This document shows, in pieces, positions 32,428-41,771 of a stretch of DNA of 64,000 nt. The position numbers were made by a program, and so were the translations under genes. Where the stretch lies: NCBI GenBank assembly GCA_963827335.1, contig CAWHAP010000010.1:124001-188000 (forward strand), in the 5' to 3' direction. Positions within the stretch are counted from its first letter, which is position 1. Each line of letters opens with the position of its first letter. Under the pieces are notes generated by a model that was not told the origin of the DNA, did no database searches, and saw only the letters and a program-made list of their open reading frames with translations. This DNA comes from DASQMT01 sp963827335. GTDB taxonomy: Bacteria > Actinomycetota > Thermoleophilia > Solirubrobacterales > Solirubrobacteraceae.

Positions 32428-33555
32428 GTGCGCATCGGTGTTCCCAAGGAGAACGTCGAGGGCGAGCGCCGCGTCGCGCTCGTGCCCGACATCGTGCGCA
32501 AGCTCGTCGCGCAGGGCCACGAGGTCGTGCTGGAGCCCGGCGCGGGCACGCAGGCGGGCATCCCCGACGAGCTGTTCGGCGAGGCCGGCGCCACCGTCGG
32601 CGACGGCGCGTGGGACGCGGACGTGGTCGCCAAGGTCGCGCCGCCCCTGGAAGGGGAGGTGTCGGCGCTCGGCAAGGACTCGGTGCTCGTCGGGTTCCTC
32701 GCCCCGCTCACCAACGGCGCGGGCAACAAGGCGATCGCCGAGACGGGCGCCACCGCGTTCGCGATGGAGGCGATCCCGCGCATCTCGCGCGCGCAGTCGA
32801 TGGACGCGCTGTCGAGCCAGGCCACCGTGTCCGGCTACCGCGCCGTGCTGATCGCCGCCCAGGAGCAGGGCCGCTTCTTCCCGATGCTGATGACCGCCGC
32901 GGGCACGATCCCCCCGGCCCAGGTGCTCGTGCTCGGCGCCGGCGTCGCCGGGCTGCAGGCGATCGCCACGTCGCGCCGGCTCGGCGCCGTCGTGACCGCC
33001 TTCGACGTGCGGGCCGCCGTCAAGGAGCAGGTCCAGTCGCTCGGCGCGAAGTTCCTCGAGGTCGAGGGCTCCGCCGACGCGGAGGGCACGGGCGGCTACG
33101 CGCGCGAGCTGACGGAGGAGGAGCAGCAGGCGCAGCGCAAGGCGCTCGCCGAGCAGATCGCCCGCTCCGACGTCGTGATCACCACCGCGCTCGTCCCCGG
33201 CCGGCCGGCGCCGAAGCTCGTCACCGCCGATGCGGCGAACGCGATGAAGCCCGGGAGCGTGATCGTCGACCTCGCGGGCGAGGCGGGCGGGAACTGCGAG
33301 CTGACCAAGCCCGGCGAGACCTACACGACGGACAAGGCGGTCACGATCGCCGCGCCGCTGAACCTGCCGAGCACGATGGCGGAGCATGCGTCGCAGCTCT
33401 ACGCCCGCAACGTCGCGTCGCTGCTCGAGCTGATGACCGGCGAGGAGGGCGCGCTCACGCTCGACTTCGACGACGAGATCATCGCCGGCGCGTGCATCAC
33501 GCGCGACGGCGAGATCGTGCACGAGGCCGCCAGGAACGCCGCCGAGGGGGCATAG
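32428..33555 (+). CDS. pntAA: NAD(P) transhydrogenase subunit alpha, part 1
   Basis: A 375-residue soluble NAD(H)-binding domain (dI) of proton-translocating transhydrogenase. Signatures are MRIGVPKENVEGERRVALVP, SSQATVSGYRAVLIAA, the Rossmann loop VLVLGAGVAGLQAIA and TALVPGRPAPKLVT. It is the first of three genes for a split alpha subunit enzyme, followed after 3 bases by the membrane part. The complex uses the proton gradient to reduce NADP+ with NADH. Confidence 0.96.
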   Translation: MRIGVPKENVEGERRVALVPDIVRKLVAQGHEVVLEPGAGTQAGIPDELFGEAGATVGDGAWDADVVAKVAPPLEGEVSALGKDSVLVGFLAPLTNGAGNKAIAETGATAFAMEAIPRISRAQSMDALSSQATVSGYRAVLIAAQEQGRFFPMLMTAAGTIPPAQVLVLGAGVAGLQAIATSRRLGAVVTAFDVRAAVKEQVQSLGAKFLEVEGSADAEGTGGYARELTEEEQQAQRKALAEQIARSDVVITTALVPGRPAPKLVTADAANAMKPGSVIVDLAGEAGGNCELTKPGETYTTDKAVTIAAPLNLPSTMAEHASQLYARNVASLLELMTGEEGALTLDFDDEIIAGACITRDGEIVHEAARNAAEGA

Positions 33556-33558
33556 GAC

Positions 33559-33870
33559 ATGGACCTGCTGACCGAGATCGCGATCCTCGTGCTCGCGGCG
33601 TTCGTCGGCTTCGAGGTGATCTCGAAGGTGCCGAACACGCTGCACACGCCGCTGATGTCGGCCACGAACGCGATCCACGGCATCGTGCTGCTCGGGGCGA
33701 TCCTCGTGATCGGGCCGGCCGACGGGTTCCTCAACGAGCTGCTGCTCGTGATCGCGATCGCGTTCGGGACGATCAACGTCGTCGGCGGCTTCCTGGTCAC
33801 CGACCGGATGCTCGGCATGTTCAAGGGCCGCAAGCCCGATCCCAAGCCGGCGGAGGGCGACGAGCAGTGA
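33559..33870 (+). CDS. pntAB: NAD(P) transhydrogenase subunit alpha, part 2
   Basis: A 103-residue membrane protein with three to four helices: EIAILVLAAFVGFEVISKVP, LHTPLMSATNAIHGIVLLGA and ELLLVIAIAFGTINVVGGF. It is the dIIa part of the proton channel, matching the split-subunit form of the enzyme. Its stop overlaps the GTG of pntB. Confidence 0.95.
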   Translation: MDLLTEIAILVLAAFVGFEVISKVPNTLHTPLMSATNAIHGIVLLGAILVIGPADGFLNELLLVIAIAFGTINVVGGFLVTDRMLGMFKGRKPDPKPAEGDEQ

Positions 33871-35252
33871 GTCGCGCCGACTGGGTCAACCTGCTCTACA
33901 TCGCCGGCTTCGCGCTGTTCATCGGCGGCCTGCACATGGTGCGCGGCCCGCGGACGGCGGTCCGCGGCAACGCGGTCGCCGCCGTCGGCATGCTGATCGC
34001 GCTGATCGGGACGCTGATCGACGCCCGGATCGGCGACTGGGTCCTGATCGTCGTCGGCGTGGCGATCGGCACCGCGATCGGCGTCCCCTCCGCGCGCAGC
34101 GTGAAGATGACCGCGATGCCGCAGATGGTGGCGCTGTTCAACGGCGTCGGCGGCGGCGCGGTGGCCTTGATCTCGCTCGTCGAGTTCCGCGAGAGCACGG
34201 ACATCCCGCTCGAGGAGCTGGTTCCGATCGTGTTCGCGGCGATCATCGGCTCGATCTCGTTCTGGGGCTCGAACGTCGCGTTCTCGAAGCTGCAGGAGCT
34301 GGCGTGGGCGAAGCGGCGGTTCCCCGCCCGCCCGCTCACGCTGCTCAACATCGGACTGGCCGTCGTCGTGCTGGCGATCGGCGTGATCATCGTCGCCGGC
34401 GCCGACGCGGAGATCCTGTTCTGGCTGCTGCTCGTCGCCGCCGGGGTCCTCGGGGTCACCGCGGTGCTGCCGATCGGCGGCGCCGACATGCCGGTCGTGA
34501 TCTCGACGCTGAACGCGTTCACCGGCCTCAGCGCCGCCGCCGCGGGCGTCGCGCTCGACAACACGGCGCTGATCGTGGCCGGCATGCTCGTCGGCGCGTC
34601 CGGCTCGATCCTCACCAAGCAGATGGCCGACGCGATGAACCGCTCGGTCGGCAACGTGTTCTTCGGCGGCTTCGGCGCCGCCGGCGGCACGATCGCCGCG
34701 AGCGACGACGGCGTCGACCGCACCGCGCGCTCGACCAGCGCGGCCGACGTCGCGATCCAGCTGTCCTACGCGCGGCTCGTGGTCGTCGTCCCCGGCTACG
34801 GCATGGCGGTCGCCCAGGCGCAGCGGGCCGTGGCGGACCTCGCCGCCGAGCTCGAGCGCCGCGACGTCGAGGTCCTGTATGCGATCCATCCGGTGGCCGG
34901 CCGCATGCCGGGCCACATGAACGTGCTGCTGGCCGAGGCCGACGTGCCGTACGACAAGCTGCGCGAGATGGACGACATCAACGGCGAGTTCGCCCGCACC
35001 GACGTCGCGCTGATCATCGGCGCGAACGACGTCACCAACCCGGCGGCGCGCAACGTCCCGGACTCGCCGATCTACGGGATGCCGATCCTCGACGTCGACA
35101 AGGCGAGCTCGATCGTCGTGCTCAAGCGCTCGATGGCCTCGGGCTTCGCCGGCATCGACAACCCGCTGTTCTACGACGAGAAGACGGCGATGCTGTTCGG
35201 CGACGCGAAGGCGTCCGTCGCCGAGATCACCGGCGAGATCCAGGACCTCTAG
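33867..35252 (+). CDS. pntB: NAD(P) transhydrogenase subunit beta
   Basis: A 461-residue protein with nine or so membrane helices (dIIb: PQMVALFNGVGGGAVALI, VLPIGGADMPVVISTLNAF) and a C-terminal NADP(H)-binding dIII: VVVVPGYGMAVAQAQRAV, HPVAGRMPGHMNVLLAEA, IGANDVTNPAARN and NPLFYDEKTAMLFGDAK. It completes the pntAA-AB-B operon. Start is the GTG overlapping the pntAB stop. Confidence 0.96.
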   Translation: MSRADWVNLLYIAGFALFIGGLHMVRGPRTAVRGNAVAAVGMLIALIGTLIDARIGDWVLIVVGVAIGTAIGVPSARSVKMTAMPQMVALFNGVGGGAVALISLVEFRESTDIPLEELVPIVFAAIIGSISFWGSNVAFSKLQELAWAKRRFPARPLTLLNIGLAVVVLAIGVIIVAGADAEILFWLLLVAAGVLGVTAVLPIGGADMPVVISTLNAFTGLSAAAAGVALDNTALIVAGMLVGASGSILTKQMADAMNRSVGNVFFGGFGAAGGTIAASDDGVDRTARSTSAADVAIQLSYARLVVVVPGYGMAVAQAQRAVADLAAELERRDVEVLYAIHPVAGRMPGHMNVLLAEADVPYDKLREMDDINGEFARTDVALIIGANDVTNPAARNVPDSPIYGMPILDVDKASSIVVLKRSMASGFAGIDNPLFYDEKTAMLFGDAKASVAEITGEIQDL

Positions 35253-35288
35253 CCTCGGCCGGCCGGACGCCGGACTCGGTCTCAGAAC

Positions 35289-35307
35289 GCGGGGCCGGAC
35301 GCCCCGC
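35289..35307 (+). terminator. GC hairpin after pntB
   Basis: GCGGGGC (35289-35295) and GCCCCGC (35301-35307) flank a CGGAC loop, 36 bases past the pntB stop. No T-run follows, so it would be a structural or imperfect terminator. Confidence 0.35.
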
Positions 35308-35355
35308 GGAGCACCTCTTCACCACGGAGGCGCAGACCTGGTTAGGGTGCCGGGC

Positions 35356-37965
35356 ATGCGCCGATTCCCCCCGATCCTCGCCGTCCTCGCCCTGCTGATC
35401 CTCGCCGCGCCGGCGGGCGCTGCCTCGAGCACGCTCGTCGTCAACGAGATCGACTACGACCAGCCGAGCACGGACACGGCGGAGTTCGTGGAGCTGCGCA
35501 ACGTCGCGCCCACGGCGGTGGACCTCGACGCGTACACGCTCCAGCTCGTCAACGGCAGCACCGGCGCGGCCTACCTGACCTTCGACCTGCCCGCGGTGGC
35601 GCTCGCGCCCGGCGAGCACTACGTCGTCTGCGCCAGTGCGGCGACCGTGGCGAACTGCGACCTCGACGTCACGCCGGAGACCAACCTCATCCAGAACGGG
35701 GATCCCGACGCCGTCGCCGTCAGCCTCGGCGGCACGGTGGTCGACGCCGTCTCCTACGAGGGCCAGGTCCCGGGCTTCGCCGAGGGGGCGGAGGGCGCGC
35801 CGTCGGACTCCGCGGATGCCGGGCAGAGCCTCGCGCGCGTGCCCGACGGCTGCGACACGGACGAGAACGGCGCGGACTTCCGGGTCGCAGCGGCCACGCC
35901 GGGCGCGACCAACGGCGAGGGCCCGTGCGGCGCCCCGGGCGACGCGGCGCCCGCCGTGCTCGCCACCTCGCCCGCGGACGACGCCTCCGGCGTCGCGACG
36001 GACGCCCCGCTCTCCGTGACGTTCAGCGAGCCGGTGACCGTGGACGACGGCGGCTTCGCGCTCACGTGCTCGAACGGCGCCACGATCGCGCTCGCCGCGG
36101 CGAGCACCGACGGCACGACGTTCACGCTCGAGCCCGCGACCGAGCTGCCGCGGGCGCGCTGCACGCTGACCGTGCGCGCCGCGGCGGTGCGCGACGCCGA
36201 CGCCGACGACCCGCCGGACGCGATGGCGGCCGACGCGACGGCGGCCTTCTCGGTCGCCGGCCTCGCGGGCCTGCGGATCCACGACGTCCAGGGGCGGCAG
36301 CACCGCTCCGCCTACGCGGGCAGCACGGTCGCGGCGGTGCCGGGCGTGGTGACCGCCGTCGGCCCCGCCGGCTTCTGGATGCAGGACGCGCGGCCCGACC
36401 GCGACGAGCGCACCTCCGAGGGGATCTTCGTCTTCCGCGGCGGCCGGCCGGCGGTCGGGACGCCGGTGCTCGTGGACGGGCTCGTCGAGGAGTTCCGGCC
36501 GGGCGGCGACGCGAACAACCTGACCACGACGGAGCTCTCGTTCCCGGTCGTCACCCCGGGCGGCAGCGGCACCGTCGCGCCGACCCTGATCGGCAGGGGC
36601 GGCCGGCGGCCTCCGCTGCGCTTCATCGACAACGACTCCGCGGGCGACGTCGAGCTCAATCCGGTCTTCGACCCCTGGCAGGACGGGATCGACTTCCACG
36701 AGAGCCTCGAGGGCATGCTCGTCGAGATCCGCAAGCCGACCGTGGTCGGGCCGACGAACAGCTTCGGCGAGCTGCCGGTGGTCGCCGACGGCGCCGCCGA
36801 GCCGCGGACCGAGCGCGACGGCGTGATCGTCCGCCCGAACGACTTCAACCCGGAGCGCATCATCCTCGACGACGTCATCGCCGACCCGCCCGACGCGAAC
36901 GTCGGGGACGGCCTCGCGGGGCCGGTGCGAGCGGTCGTCGACTACGGGTTCGCCAACTTCAAGTACCTGCTCACGGCCGCGCCCGCACGGATCGATCGCG
37001 GCCTGCCGCGCGAGGTCACGCGGGCGCCGCGGCCCGACCAGCTCGCGGTGGGCTCGATGAACGTCGAGAACCTGACGTTCGTGGACGCGGACGAGGCCAA
37101 GTTCGAGCGCCTCGCGCGGATCCTCGTCGAGAACATGCGCAGCCCGGACATCGTCGCCGTCGAGGAGGTCCAGGACAACGACGGGGCCGCGAACACCGCG
37201 GTCACGGACGCGACGCTGACGTGGCAGCGGTTCATCGACACGGTCGCGGAGGTCGGCGGGCCGAGCTACGCGTTCCGCCAGATCGATCCGGCCGACGACC
37301 AGGACGGCGGCCAGCCCGGCGGCAACATCCGCGTCGGCTTCCTGTTCCGGACCGACCGCGGGCTGGCGTTCGTCGACCGGCCCGGCGGGACGGCGGCGAA
37401 CGCGACCGCGGTGGTGGAGGGCGCGTCAGGCCCGGAGCTGACCTTCAGCCCGGGCCGGCTCGACCCCGGCAATCCCGCGTTCACGGCCAGCCGCAAGCCG
37501 CTCGCGGGCGAGTTCCGCTGGCGCGGCGAGACGGTGATCGCGGTCGCGAACCACTTCAACTCGAAGGGCGGCGATCAGCCGCTGTTCGGGCGCTTCCAGC
37601 CGCCCGAGCGGGTCACGGAGCCCCAGCGGCACGCCCAGGCCGCGGTCGTGCGGGCGTTCGTCGAGCAGGCGCTCGACGTGGACCGCCGCGCCCACGTCGT
37701 CGTCATGGGGGACCTCAACGACTTCGAGTTCTCCCGGACGCTCGACATCATCGAGGACGCCCCGATGGTCAACCTGATGGAGACGCTGGACCGCGACGAG
37801 CGGTACTCCTACGTCTTCGAGGGGAACTCGCAGACGCTCGACCAGATCCTCGTGACGCGCAGCCTGCGCGACGGCGCGGCGTACGACTCCGTGCACGTCA
37901 ACGCGGAGTTCTACGACCAGGCGAGCGACCACGACCCGCAGGTCGCCCGCCTGGACGTGGACTGA
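35356..37965 (+). CDS. Secreted ExeM/NucH-like endonuclease
   Basis: An 869-residue exported protein. Order of domains: signal peptide (ILAVLALLILAAPAGAAS); lamin-tail domain (TLVVNEIDYDQPSTDTAEFVE); Big_5-like Ig domain (SPADDASGVATDAPLSVTFSEP); OB-like ExeM domain (VPGVVTAVGPAGFWMQDAR); endonuclease/exonuclease/phosphatase domain (LAVGSMNVENLTF, DIVAVEEVQDND, VIAVANHFNSKGGD, HVVVMGDLNDF, DQASDHDPQVARL). It probably degrades extracellular DNA for phosphate or nutrients. The ATG at 35356 follows TAGGGT by 7 bases. Confidence 0.92.
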   Translation: MRRFPPILAVLALLILAAPAGAASSTLVVNEIDYDQPSTDTAEFVELRNVAPTAVDLDAYTLQLVNGSTGAAYLTFDLPAVALAPGEHYVVCASAATVANCDLDVTPETNLIQNGDPDAVAVSLGGTVVDAVSYEGQVPGFAEGAEGAPSDSADAGQSLARVPDGCDTDENGADFRVAAATPGATNGEGPCGAPGDAAPAVLATSPADDASGVATDAPLSVTFSEPVTVDDGGFALTCSNGATIALAAASTDGTTFTLEPATELPRARCTLTVRAAAVRDADADDPPDAMAADATAAFSVAGLAGLRIHDVQGRQHRSAYAGSTVAAVPGVVTAVGPAGFWMQDARPDRDERTSEGIFVFRGGRPAVGTPVLVDGLVEEFRPGGDANNLTTTELSFPVVTPGGSGTVAPTLIGRGGRRPPLRFIDNDSAGDVELNPVFDPWQDGIDFHESLEGMLVEIRKPTVVGPTNSFGELPVVADGAAEPRTERDGVIVRPNDFNPERIILDDVIADPPDANVGDGLAGPVRAVVDYGFANFKYLLTAAPARIDRGLPREVTRAPRPDQLAVGSMNVENLTFVDADEAKFERLARILVENMRSPDIVAVEEVQDNDGAANTAVTDATLTWQRFIDTVAEVGGPSYAFRQIDPADDQDGGQPGGNIRVGFLFRTDRGLAFVDRPGGTAANATAVVEGASGPELTFSPGRLDPGNPAFTASRKPLAGEFRWRGETVIAVANHFNSKGGDQPLFGRFQPPERVTEPQRHAQAAVVRAFVEQALDVDRRAHVVVMGDLNDFEFSRTLDIIEDAPMVNLMETLDRDERYSYVFEGNSQTLDQILVTRSLRDGAAYDSVHVNAEFYDQASDHDPQVARLDVD

Positions 37966-38586
37966 CTAGAGCCCCGGGGGCGGGGCGGAGGTCGTGGTGG
38001 CGACGCCGACCGAGTCGCCGAGGAGCTGCTGCACCTCGGCGGCCGGGTCCGGCGCGTGCGCGTCGCGCGGCGGGAACTCGCGGCGGACGGTGAGCAGGCG
38101 CTCGGAGCCGAAGCGCAGGAACGACACGGCGAAGCAGGACAGCTCGACGCCGTGGCGGCGGGCCAGCCACTCGACCGTGCCGACCGTCGTGGAGTCGAAG
38201 CCCCCCGCGATCAGGACGACCTGGGGCGAGTCGTGCGGCACGGCGGCCGACAGCGACTCGTGGACCGCGGAGAGCGCGCCGGCGTCCCAGCTCGCGACCT
38301 GGGCGGCGGCGGCCAGCCCGCGGCCGACCCCGTCCGCCTCGACGGCGCCGGCCACCTGGACGACGACCGCGCGGCCCGCGTGCTCGTCGAAGGCGAGGAT
38401 GTCGAGCCCCGGCACGGGCGAGGCCGCGACGAAGCGCAGGCTCGGGTGACCGAGCTCCGCGGAGAAGGCGTCCCAGGAGGCGACGAGCAGCGCCAGCAGC
38501 TCATCACGGTCGGGGTGGCCCTCCGTGACGAGCCCGCCGGCCTGCGGGGCCACCAGGGTCTTGGACGTCTCGTCGATACGCAGCAC
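37966..38586 (-). CDS. Hypothetical protein, possible degenerate PD-(D/E)XK nuclease fold
   Basis: A 206-residue protein starting at a GTG with AGGAGG about 8 bases upstream. The central part resembles NucS/DUF91-type folds: GLDILAFDEHAGRAVVVQVA, then SWDAGALSAVHESLSAAVP, HDSPQVVLIAGGFDSTTVG and WLARRHGVELSCFAVSFLRF. Where an active enzyme would show D...ExK, the second strand reads VVVQVAG, so the catalytic Glu and Lys are missing. A binding rather than cutting role is possible. The assignment is by pattern only. Confidence 0.6.
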   Translation of the reverse strand: MLRIDETSKTLVAPQAGGLVTEGHPDRDELLALLVASWDAFSAELGHPSLRFVAASPVPGLDILAFDEHAGRAVVVQVAGAVEADGVGRGLAAAAQVASWDAGALSAVHESLSAAVPHDSPQVVLIAGGFDSTTVGTVEWLARRHGVELSCFAVSFLRFGSERLLTVRREFPPRDAHAPDPAAEVQQLLGDSVGVATTTSAPPPGL

Positions 38587-38655
38587 AGCTAACTCCTCCT
38601 ATCGCGGCAGATGGGGTCTTATCGGCGCGATGCAGGGAGTTCTGTAGTGCCGCTG

Positions 38656-39387
38656 TCAGGGAGTGATCTCGACGGTCTCGCCGGCCGCCACGCGGCCCGA
38701 TCGCAGCACGCGCGCGTTGATGCCGAAGAGCATCCCGTGGGCCGCGGTCAGGTGGCGCAGCAGCTCGGGCCACTTCTCCTGGGTCGCCGGGCTGCGCGTC
38801 GGGATCGCGCAGCGCTCGCACGGGTGCAGCAGGCGCAGGGTCACCCCGCCCGAGAACGTCAGCGTCCCGCCCTCCCAGCCCTGCTCGGCCCAGGCGTCGG
38901 CGTCGAGCTCCACGTGCACGTTCGGACGGAAGCGGCGCAGGTCGATCTCCGTGCCGAGCTCATCCGCGAGCGCGGAGCGGGTCGCCTCGACGGTCACGAG
39001 CAGGCTCTGGCGGAGGTCCTGGATCCCCGCCACGTCGCGGCGCAGCTGCACCGGGCGGCCGAGGTCGTCCGCGAGCGCGTGGCGCAACCGCGGGTCGGTC
39101 CAGGTGAAGGTGTGCTCGCGGTCCGGCGTGGTGACATGGGCGAGCGGGGGATCCTCGGGGCGCAGGCCCGCGTCGGGCGCGAACGGATAGGCGGCGTTCC
39201 ACGCCAGCAGCCGCGGCGCCTCCCGCGCCGTCAGCGGCTTCCACTCGCCCTTGTGCTCGTGCAGCACCGCGTGCGTGCGGTCGCCGCCCGCTCCGCGCGG
39301 GTCGACCCGCAGCGAGCGCAGCCGCTCGCCGGCCATCGACTTGACGGGCCAGCGCCACAGCTCCAGCACCCGACCGGAGGACATCAC
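38656..39387 (-). CDS. MOSC-domain protein
   Basis: A 243-residue MOSC protein: N-terminal LELWRWPVKSMAGERLRSL, and C-terminal RRFRPNVHVELDADAWAEQGW with the conserved Cys in LHPCERCAIPTRSP. These proteins are related to molybdenum cofactor sulfurase C-terminal domains and to YcbX/mARC-type reductases of N-hydroxylated bases. It is a paralogue of the protein at 14044-14796. It is divergent from the nitroreductase-like gene. Confidence 0.88.
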   Translation of the reverse strand: MMSSGRVLELWRWPVKSMAGERLRSLRVDPRGAGGDRTHAVLHEHKGEWKPLTAREAPRLLAWNAAYPFAPDAGLRPEDPPLAHVTTPDREHTFTWTDPRLRHALADDLGRPVQLRRDVAGIQDLRQSLLVTVEATRSALADELGTEIDLRRFRPNVHVELDADAWAEQGWEGGTLTFSGGVTLRLLHPCERCAIPTRSPATQEKWPELLRHLTAAHGMLFGINARVLRSGRVAAGETVEITP

Positions 39388-39416
39388 GGCAGGATAGGCC
39401 GGAAGGTGGTCGTCGC

Positions 39417-39422
39417 TAGCCT
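39417..39422 (+). promoter_or_regulatory. Candidate -10 element of the nitroreductase gene
   Basis: TAGCCT lies 9 bases before the GTG at 39432 in the 44-base divergent gap, with no ribosome-binding site between. Same geometry as other leaderless candidates in the window. Confidence 0.3.
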
Positions 39423-39431
39423 CTGGCGCCC

Positions 39432-39941
39432 GTGGACCTCCCCGATCTGATCCGCTCCCGCCGCACCCACAAGGCCTTCGCCCCCGAGCCGGTGGACCGC
39501 GCGACCCTGGACGAGCTGTTCGAGCTGGCGCGCTGGGCCCCGAACCACAACCTGACGAACCCGTGGCGCTTCCGCGTGCTCGGCCCGGACGCGCTCGAGG
39601 CGCTGAAGCTGGCGGCCGGCCCCGAGGCGGCGGTCAAGCTCACCCGCGCGCCCACGCTCGTGGCCGCGTCCGTCGTGACCGCGGACGATCCCGCGATGGC
39701 GGAGGAGGACCGCGACGCCGCGGCGGTCGCCTGCTACATCGTCCTGCTCGCCGCCCACGACCGAGGCCTCGGCGGCTACTGGCGCACGCCCGGCGTCCTG
39801 CGCACGCCCGAGGGCCGCGCCGCGTGCGCCATCCCGGACGGCGAGGCGACGCTCGGCCTGCTCCATCTCGGCCGCACGTTCGGCGACAAGCCCGCGCCGG
39901 AGCGTGCGCCGCTCGACGCGGTCGTCGAGCACCTGGCCTGA
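39432..39941 (+). CDS. Nitroreductase-family FMN protein
   Basis: A 169-residue short nitroreductase: IRSRRTHKAFAPEPVDRATL at the N-terminus (FMN phosphate contacts), LARWAPNHNLTNPWRFRVLG, and C-terminal HDRGLGGYWRTPGVLR and GLLHLGRTFGDKPAPER. It resembles the YdjA branch. The physiological substrate is unknown. GTG start. Confidence 0.88.
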   Translation: MDLPDLIRSRRTHKAFAPEPVDRATLDELFELARWAPNHNLTNPWRFRVLGPDALEALKLAAGPEAAVKLTRAPTLVAASVVTADDPAMAEEDRDAAAVACYIVLLAAHDRGLGGYWRTPGVLRTPEGRAACAIPDGEATLGLLHLGRTFGDKPAPERAPLDAVVEHLA

Positions 39942-40142
39942 TGTCCGTGGCCCGTCCCGCGACCATCGACCCGCGATGTCGCACGTCGATCACCGACATG
40001 CTGCGTTCTGCCTCGGCCTGCGGCCTCGTCACCGCTTCGCTCGGATTACTTGAAATCCCTGGAGGGATTCCTGCGGGTCTGCGTCCTTGCCTGTCGGCGC
40101 CGACGCACGTCTCGCGGGCCGCCGGCCGCGGGACGGACCACG
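39942..40142 (+). other. 201-bp intergenic region with small dyads before glpD
   Basis: The gap holds a perfect dyad AATCCCT-GG-AGGGATT (40054-40069), preceded by GGATTACTTGAAATCC, so GGATT/AATCC half-sites occur three times within 30 bases. A looser dyad ATGTCG...CGACAT lies around 39976-40000. Composition is slightly less GC-rich than the flanks. These are candidates for a glpD operator; no clear promoter boxes were found. Confidence 0.35.
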
Positions 40143-41771
40143 ATGCTCGCGCGCGACGACGCCCTCGCCGCGCTGGCCGCCGAGCCGTTCGACGTGCTCG
40201 TCATCGGCGGCGGGATCACGGGCGCCGGCGTCGCGCTCGACGCCGCGAGCCGCGGCTACTCGGTCGCGCTCGTGGAGAAGGGCGACTACGCGCGCGGCAC
40301 CTCCTCGCGCTCGAGCAAGCTCGTCCACGGCGGGCTGCGCTACCTGCAGAACTTCGACCTCGGCCTGGTTCGCGAGGCGCTGCTCGAGCGCCAGCTGATG
40401 GCGGCCCTGGCGCCGCATCTCGTGCGCCCGCTGCCGATGATCGTGCCGGCCTTCGACGGCGCGCGGCCCGACCGGCTCGTCGGCCTCGGGCTGAACATGT
40501 ACGACGTGATGGCGGTCGAGCGGCTGCGCCGCCGCCGGCGCGACGCGGCGGCCGACTGGAGCCCGGCCCGCCACCGCGTGATCGACGGCGCCGAGGTCGT
40601 CGAGCTCGTCCCCGCCCTGAGCGGCCGTGCGCCCACGGGCGGGTACCTGTTCTACGACTGCCAGACCGACGACGTGCGGCTCGTCCTGACCGTGCTCGCC
40701 GAGGCCGAGCGCTTCGGCGCCGTGCCCGCCAACCGCGCCGAGGCGGTGGCCCTGACCCGCGACGGGGTGCAGGTGCACGCGGACGGCGCCACGTTCGAGG
40801 TGCGCGCCACGCACGTCGTCAACGCCACGGGCGTGTGGGCGGACCGGCTCCGCCCCGAGGAGCTGCACGACGAGGCCGAGGTGCCCGTCATCCGCCCGAG
40901 CCGCGGCACGCACGTGCTGCTGCCGTCGGCGCTGCTGCCGGTCTCGGCCGGGGTGATCGCGCCCGCCGGCGGCGGCACGACCGTGTTCGTCCTCCCGTGG
41001 CTCGGCCGCACGCTCGTGGGGACGACCGACAACGACTACGACGGCGACATCGAGCGCGTGCAGCCGTCCGACTCCGACGTCGGGCACCTGCTGGAGGCGG
41101 TCAACGCGTTCTTCGGCACCGCCCTGGGCCGCGGCGACGTCGCGGGCGCCTACGCGGGCGTGCGCCCGCTGATCTCGAGCGGCGACCCGCGCAAGTCCGT
41201 CGACATCTCGCGCAAGGCCGAGCTGTACGAGACGTCGAGCGGCCTCATCACCATCACCGGCGGCAAGCTGACCACGTGGCGCCGGATGGCGAAGCTCGCC
41301 GTCGACCGGATCGTCGAGCGCGAGGGCCGCGACGCGCCGTGCCGGACGCACGAGATCCCGCTCGGTATGGCCGTCGAGCCGGCGGCGCTCCCGCGGGCGC
41401 ACGGCGTGGCCGAGGACGCCTACGCGCAGCTGGCCGGCCGCTACGGGCACGAGGCGCGCGACGTCCTGGCGCTCGCGGACGACGAGCCGGCGCTCGCCGC
41501 GCCCATCCTCCCGGGACACCCCGATCTGCTGGCCGAGGCGGTGCACGCCGCACGGCGCGAGCAGGCGCGCACGGTCGGCGACGTGCTGCTGCGGCGCACC
41601 CGGCTCGGCCTGCTCGCCGCGCGCGAGCTGTGCGCGGACGGCGAGCAGGCGCCGGAGCGGGTCGCGGCGGCGATGGGGGAGGAGCTGGGCTGGGACGCGG
41701 CACGCGCCGGCGCAGAGGCGGCGGCGTTCCGCGCGGAGGCGGGCGCCGAGGGTCTCGTGATCGCGGCGTGA
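40143..41771 (+). CDS. glpD: Glycerol-3-phosphate dehydrogenase, FAD-dependent
   Basis: A 542-residue flavoenzyme oxidising sn-glycerol-3-phosphate to dihydroxyacetone phosphate at the membrane. Motifs: FAD loop DVLVIGGGITGAGVALDAAS, SSRSSKLVHGGLRYLQNFDL, the THVVNATGVWAD segment, TTDNDYDGD and ITGGKLTTWRRMAKLAVDR. The ATG at 40143 is used; an in-frame TTG at 40050 would add an unlikely basic extension. The stop overlaps folP. Confidence 0.93.
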   Translation: MLARDDALAALAAEPFDVLVIGGGITGAGVALDAASRGYSVALVEKGDYARGTSSRSSKLVHGGLRYLQNFDLGLVREALLERQLMAALAPHLVRPLPMIVPAFDGARPDRLVGLGLNMYDVMAVERLRRRRRDAAADWSPARHRVIDGAEVVELVPALSGRAPTGGYLFYDCQTDDVRLVLTVLAEAERFGAVPANRAEAVALTRDGVQVHADGATFEVRATHVVNATGVWADRLRPEELHDEAEVPVIRPSRGTHVLLPSALLPVSAGVIAPAGGGTTVFVLPWLGRTLVGTTDNDYDGDIERVQPSDSDVGHLLEAVNAFFGTALGRGDVAGAYAGVRPLISSGDPRKSVDISRKAELYETSSGLITITGGKLTTWRRMAKLAVDRIVEREGRDAPCRTHEIPLGMAVEPAALPRAHGVAEDAYAQLAGRYGHEARDVLALADDEPALAAPILPGHPDLLAEAVHAARREQARTVGDVLLRRTRLGLLAARELCADGEQAPERVAAAMGEELGWDAARAGAEAAAFRAEAGAEGLVIAA

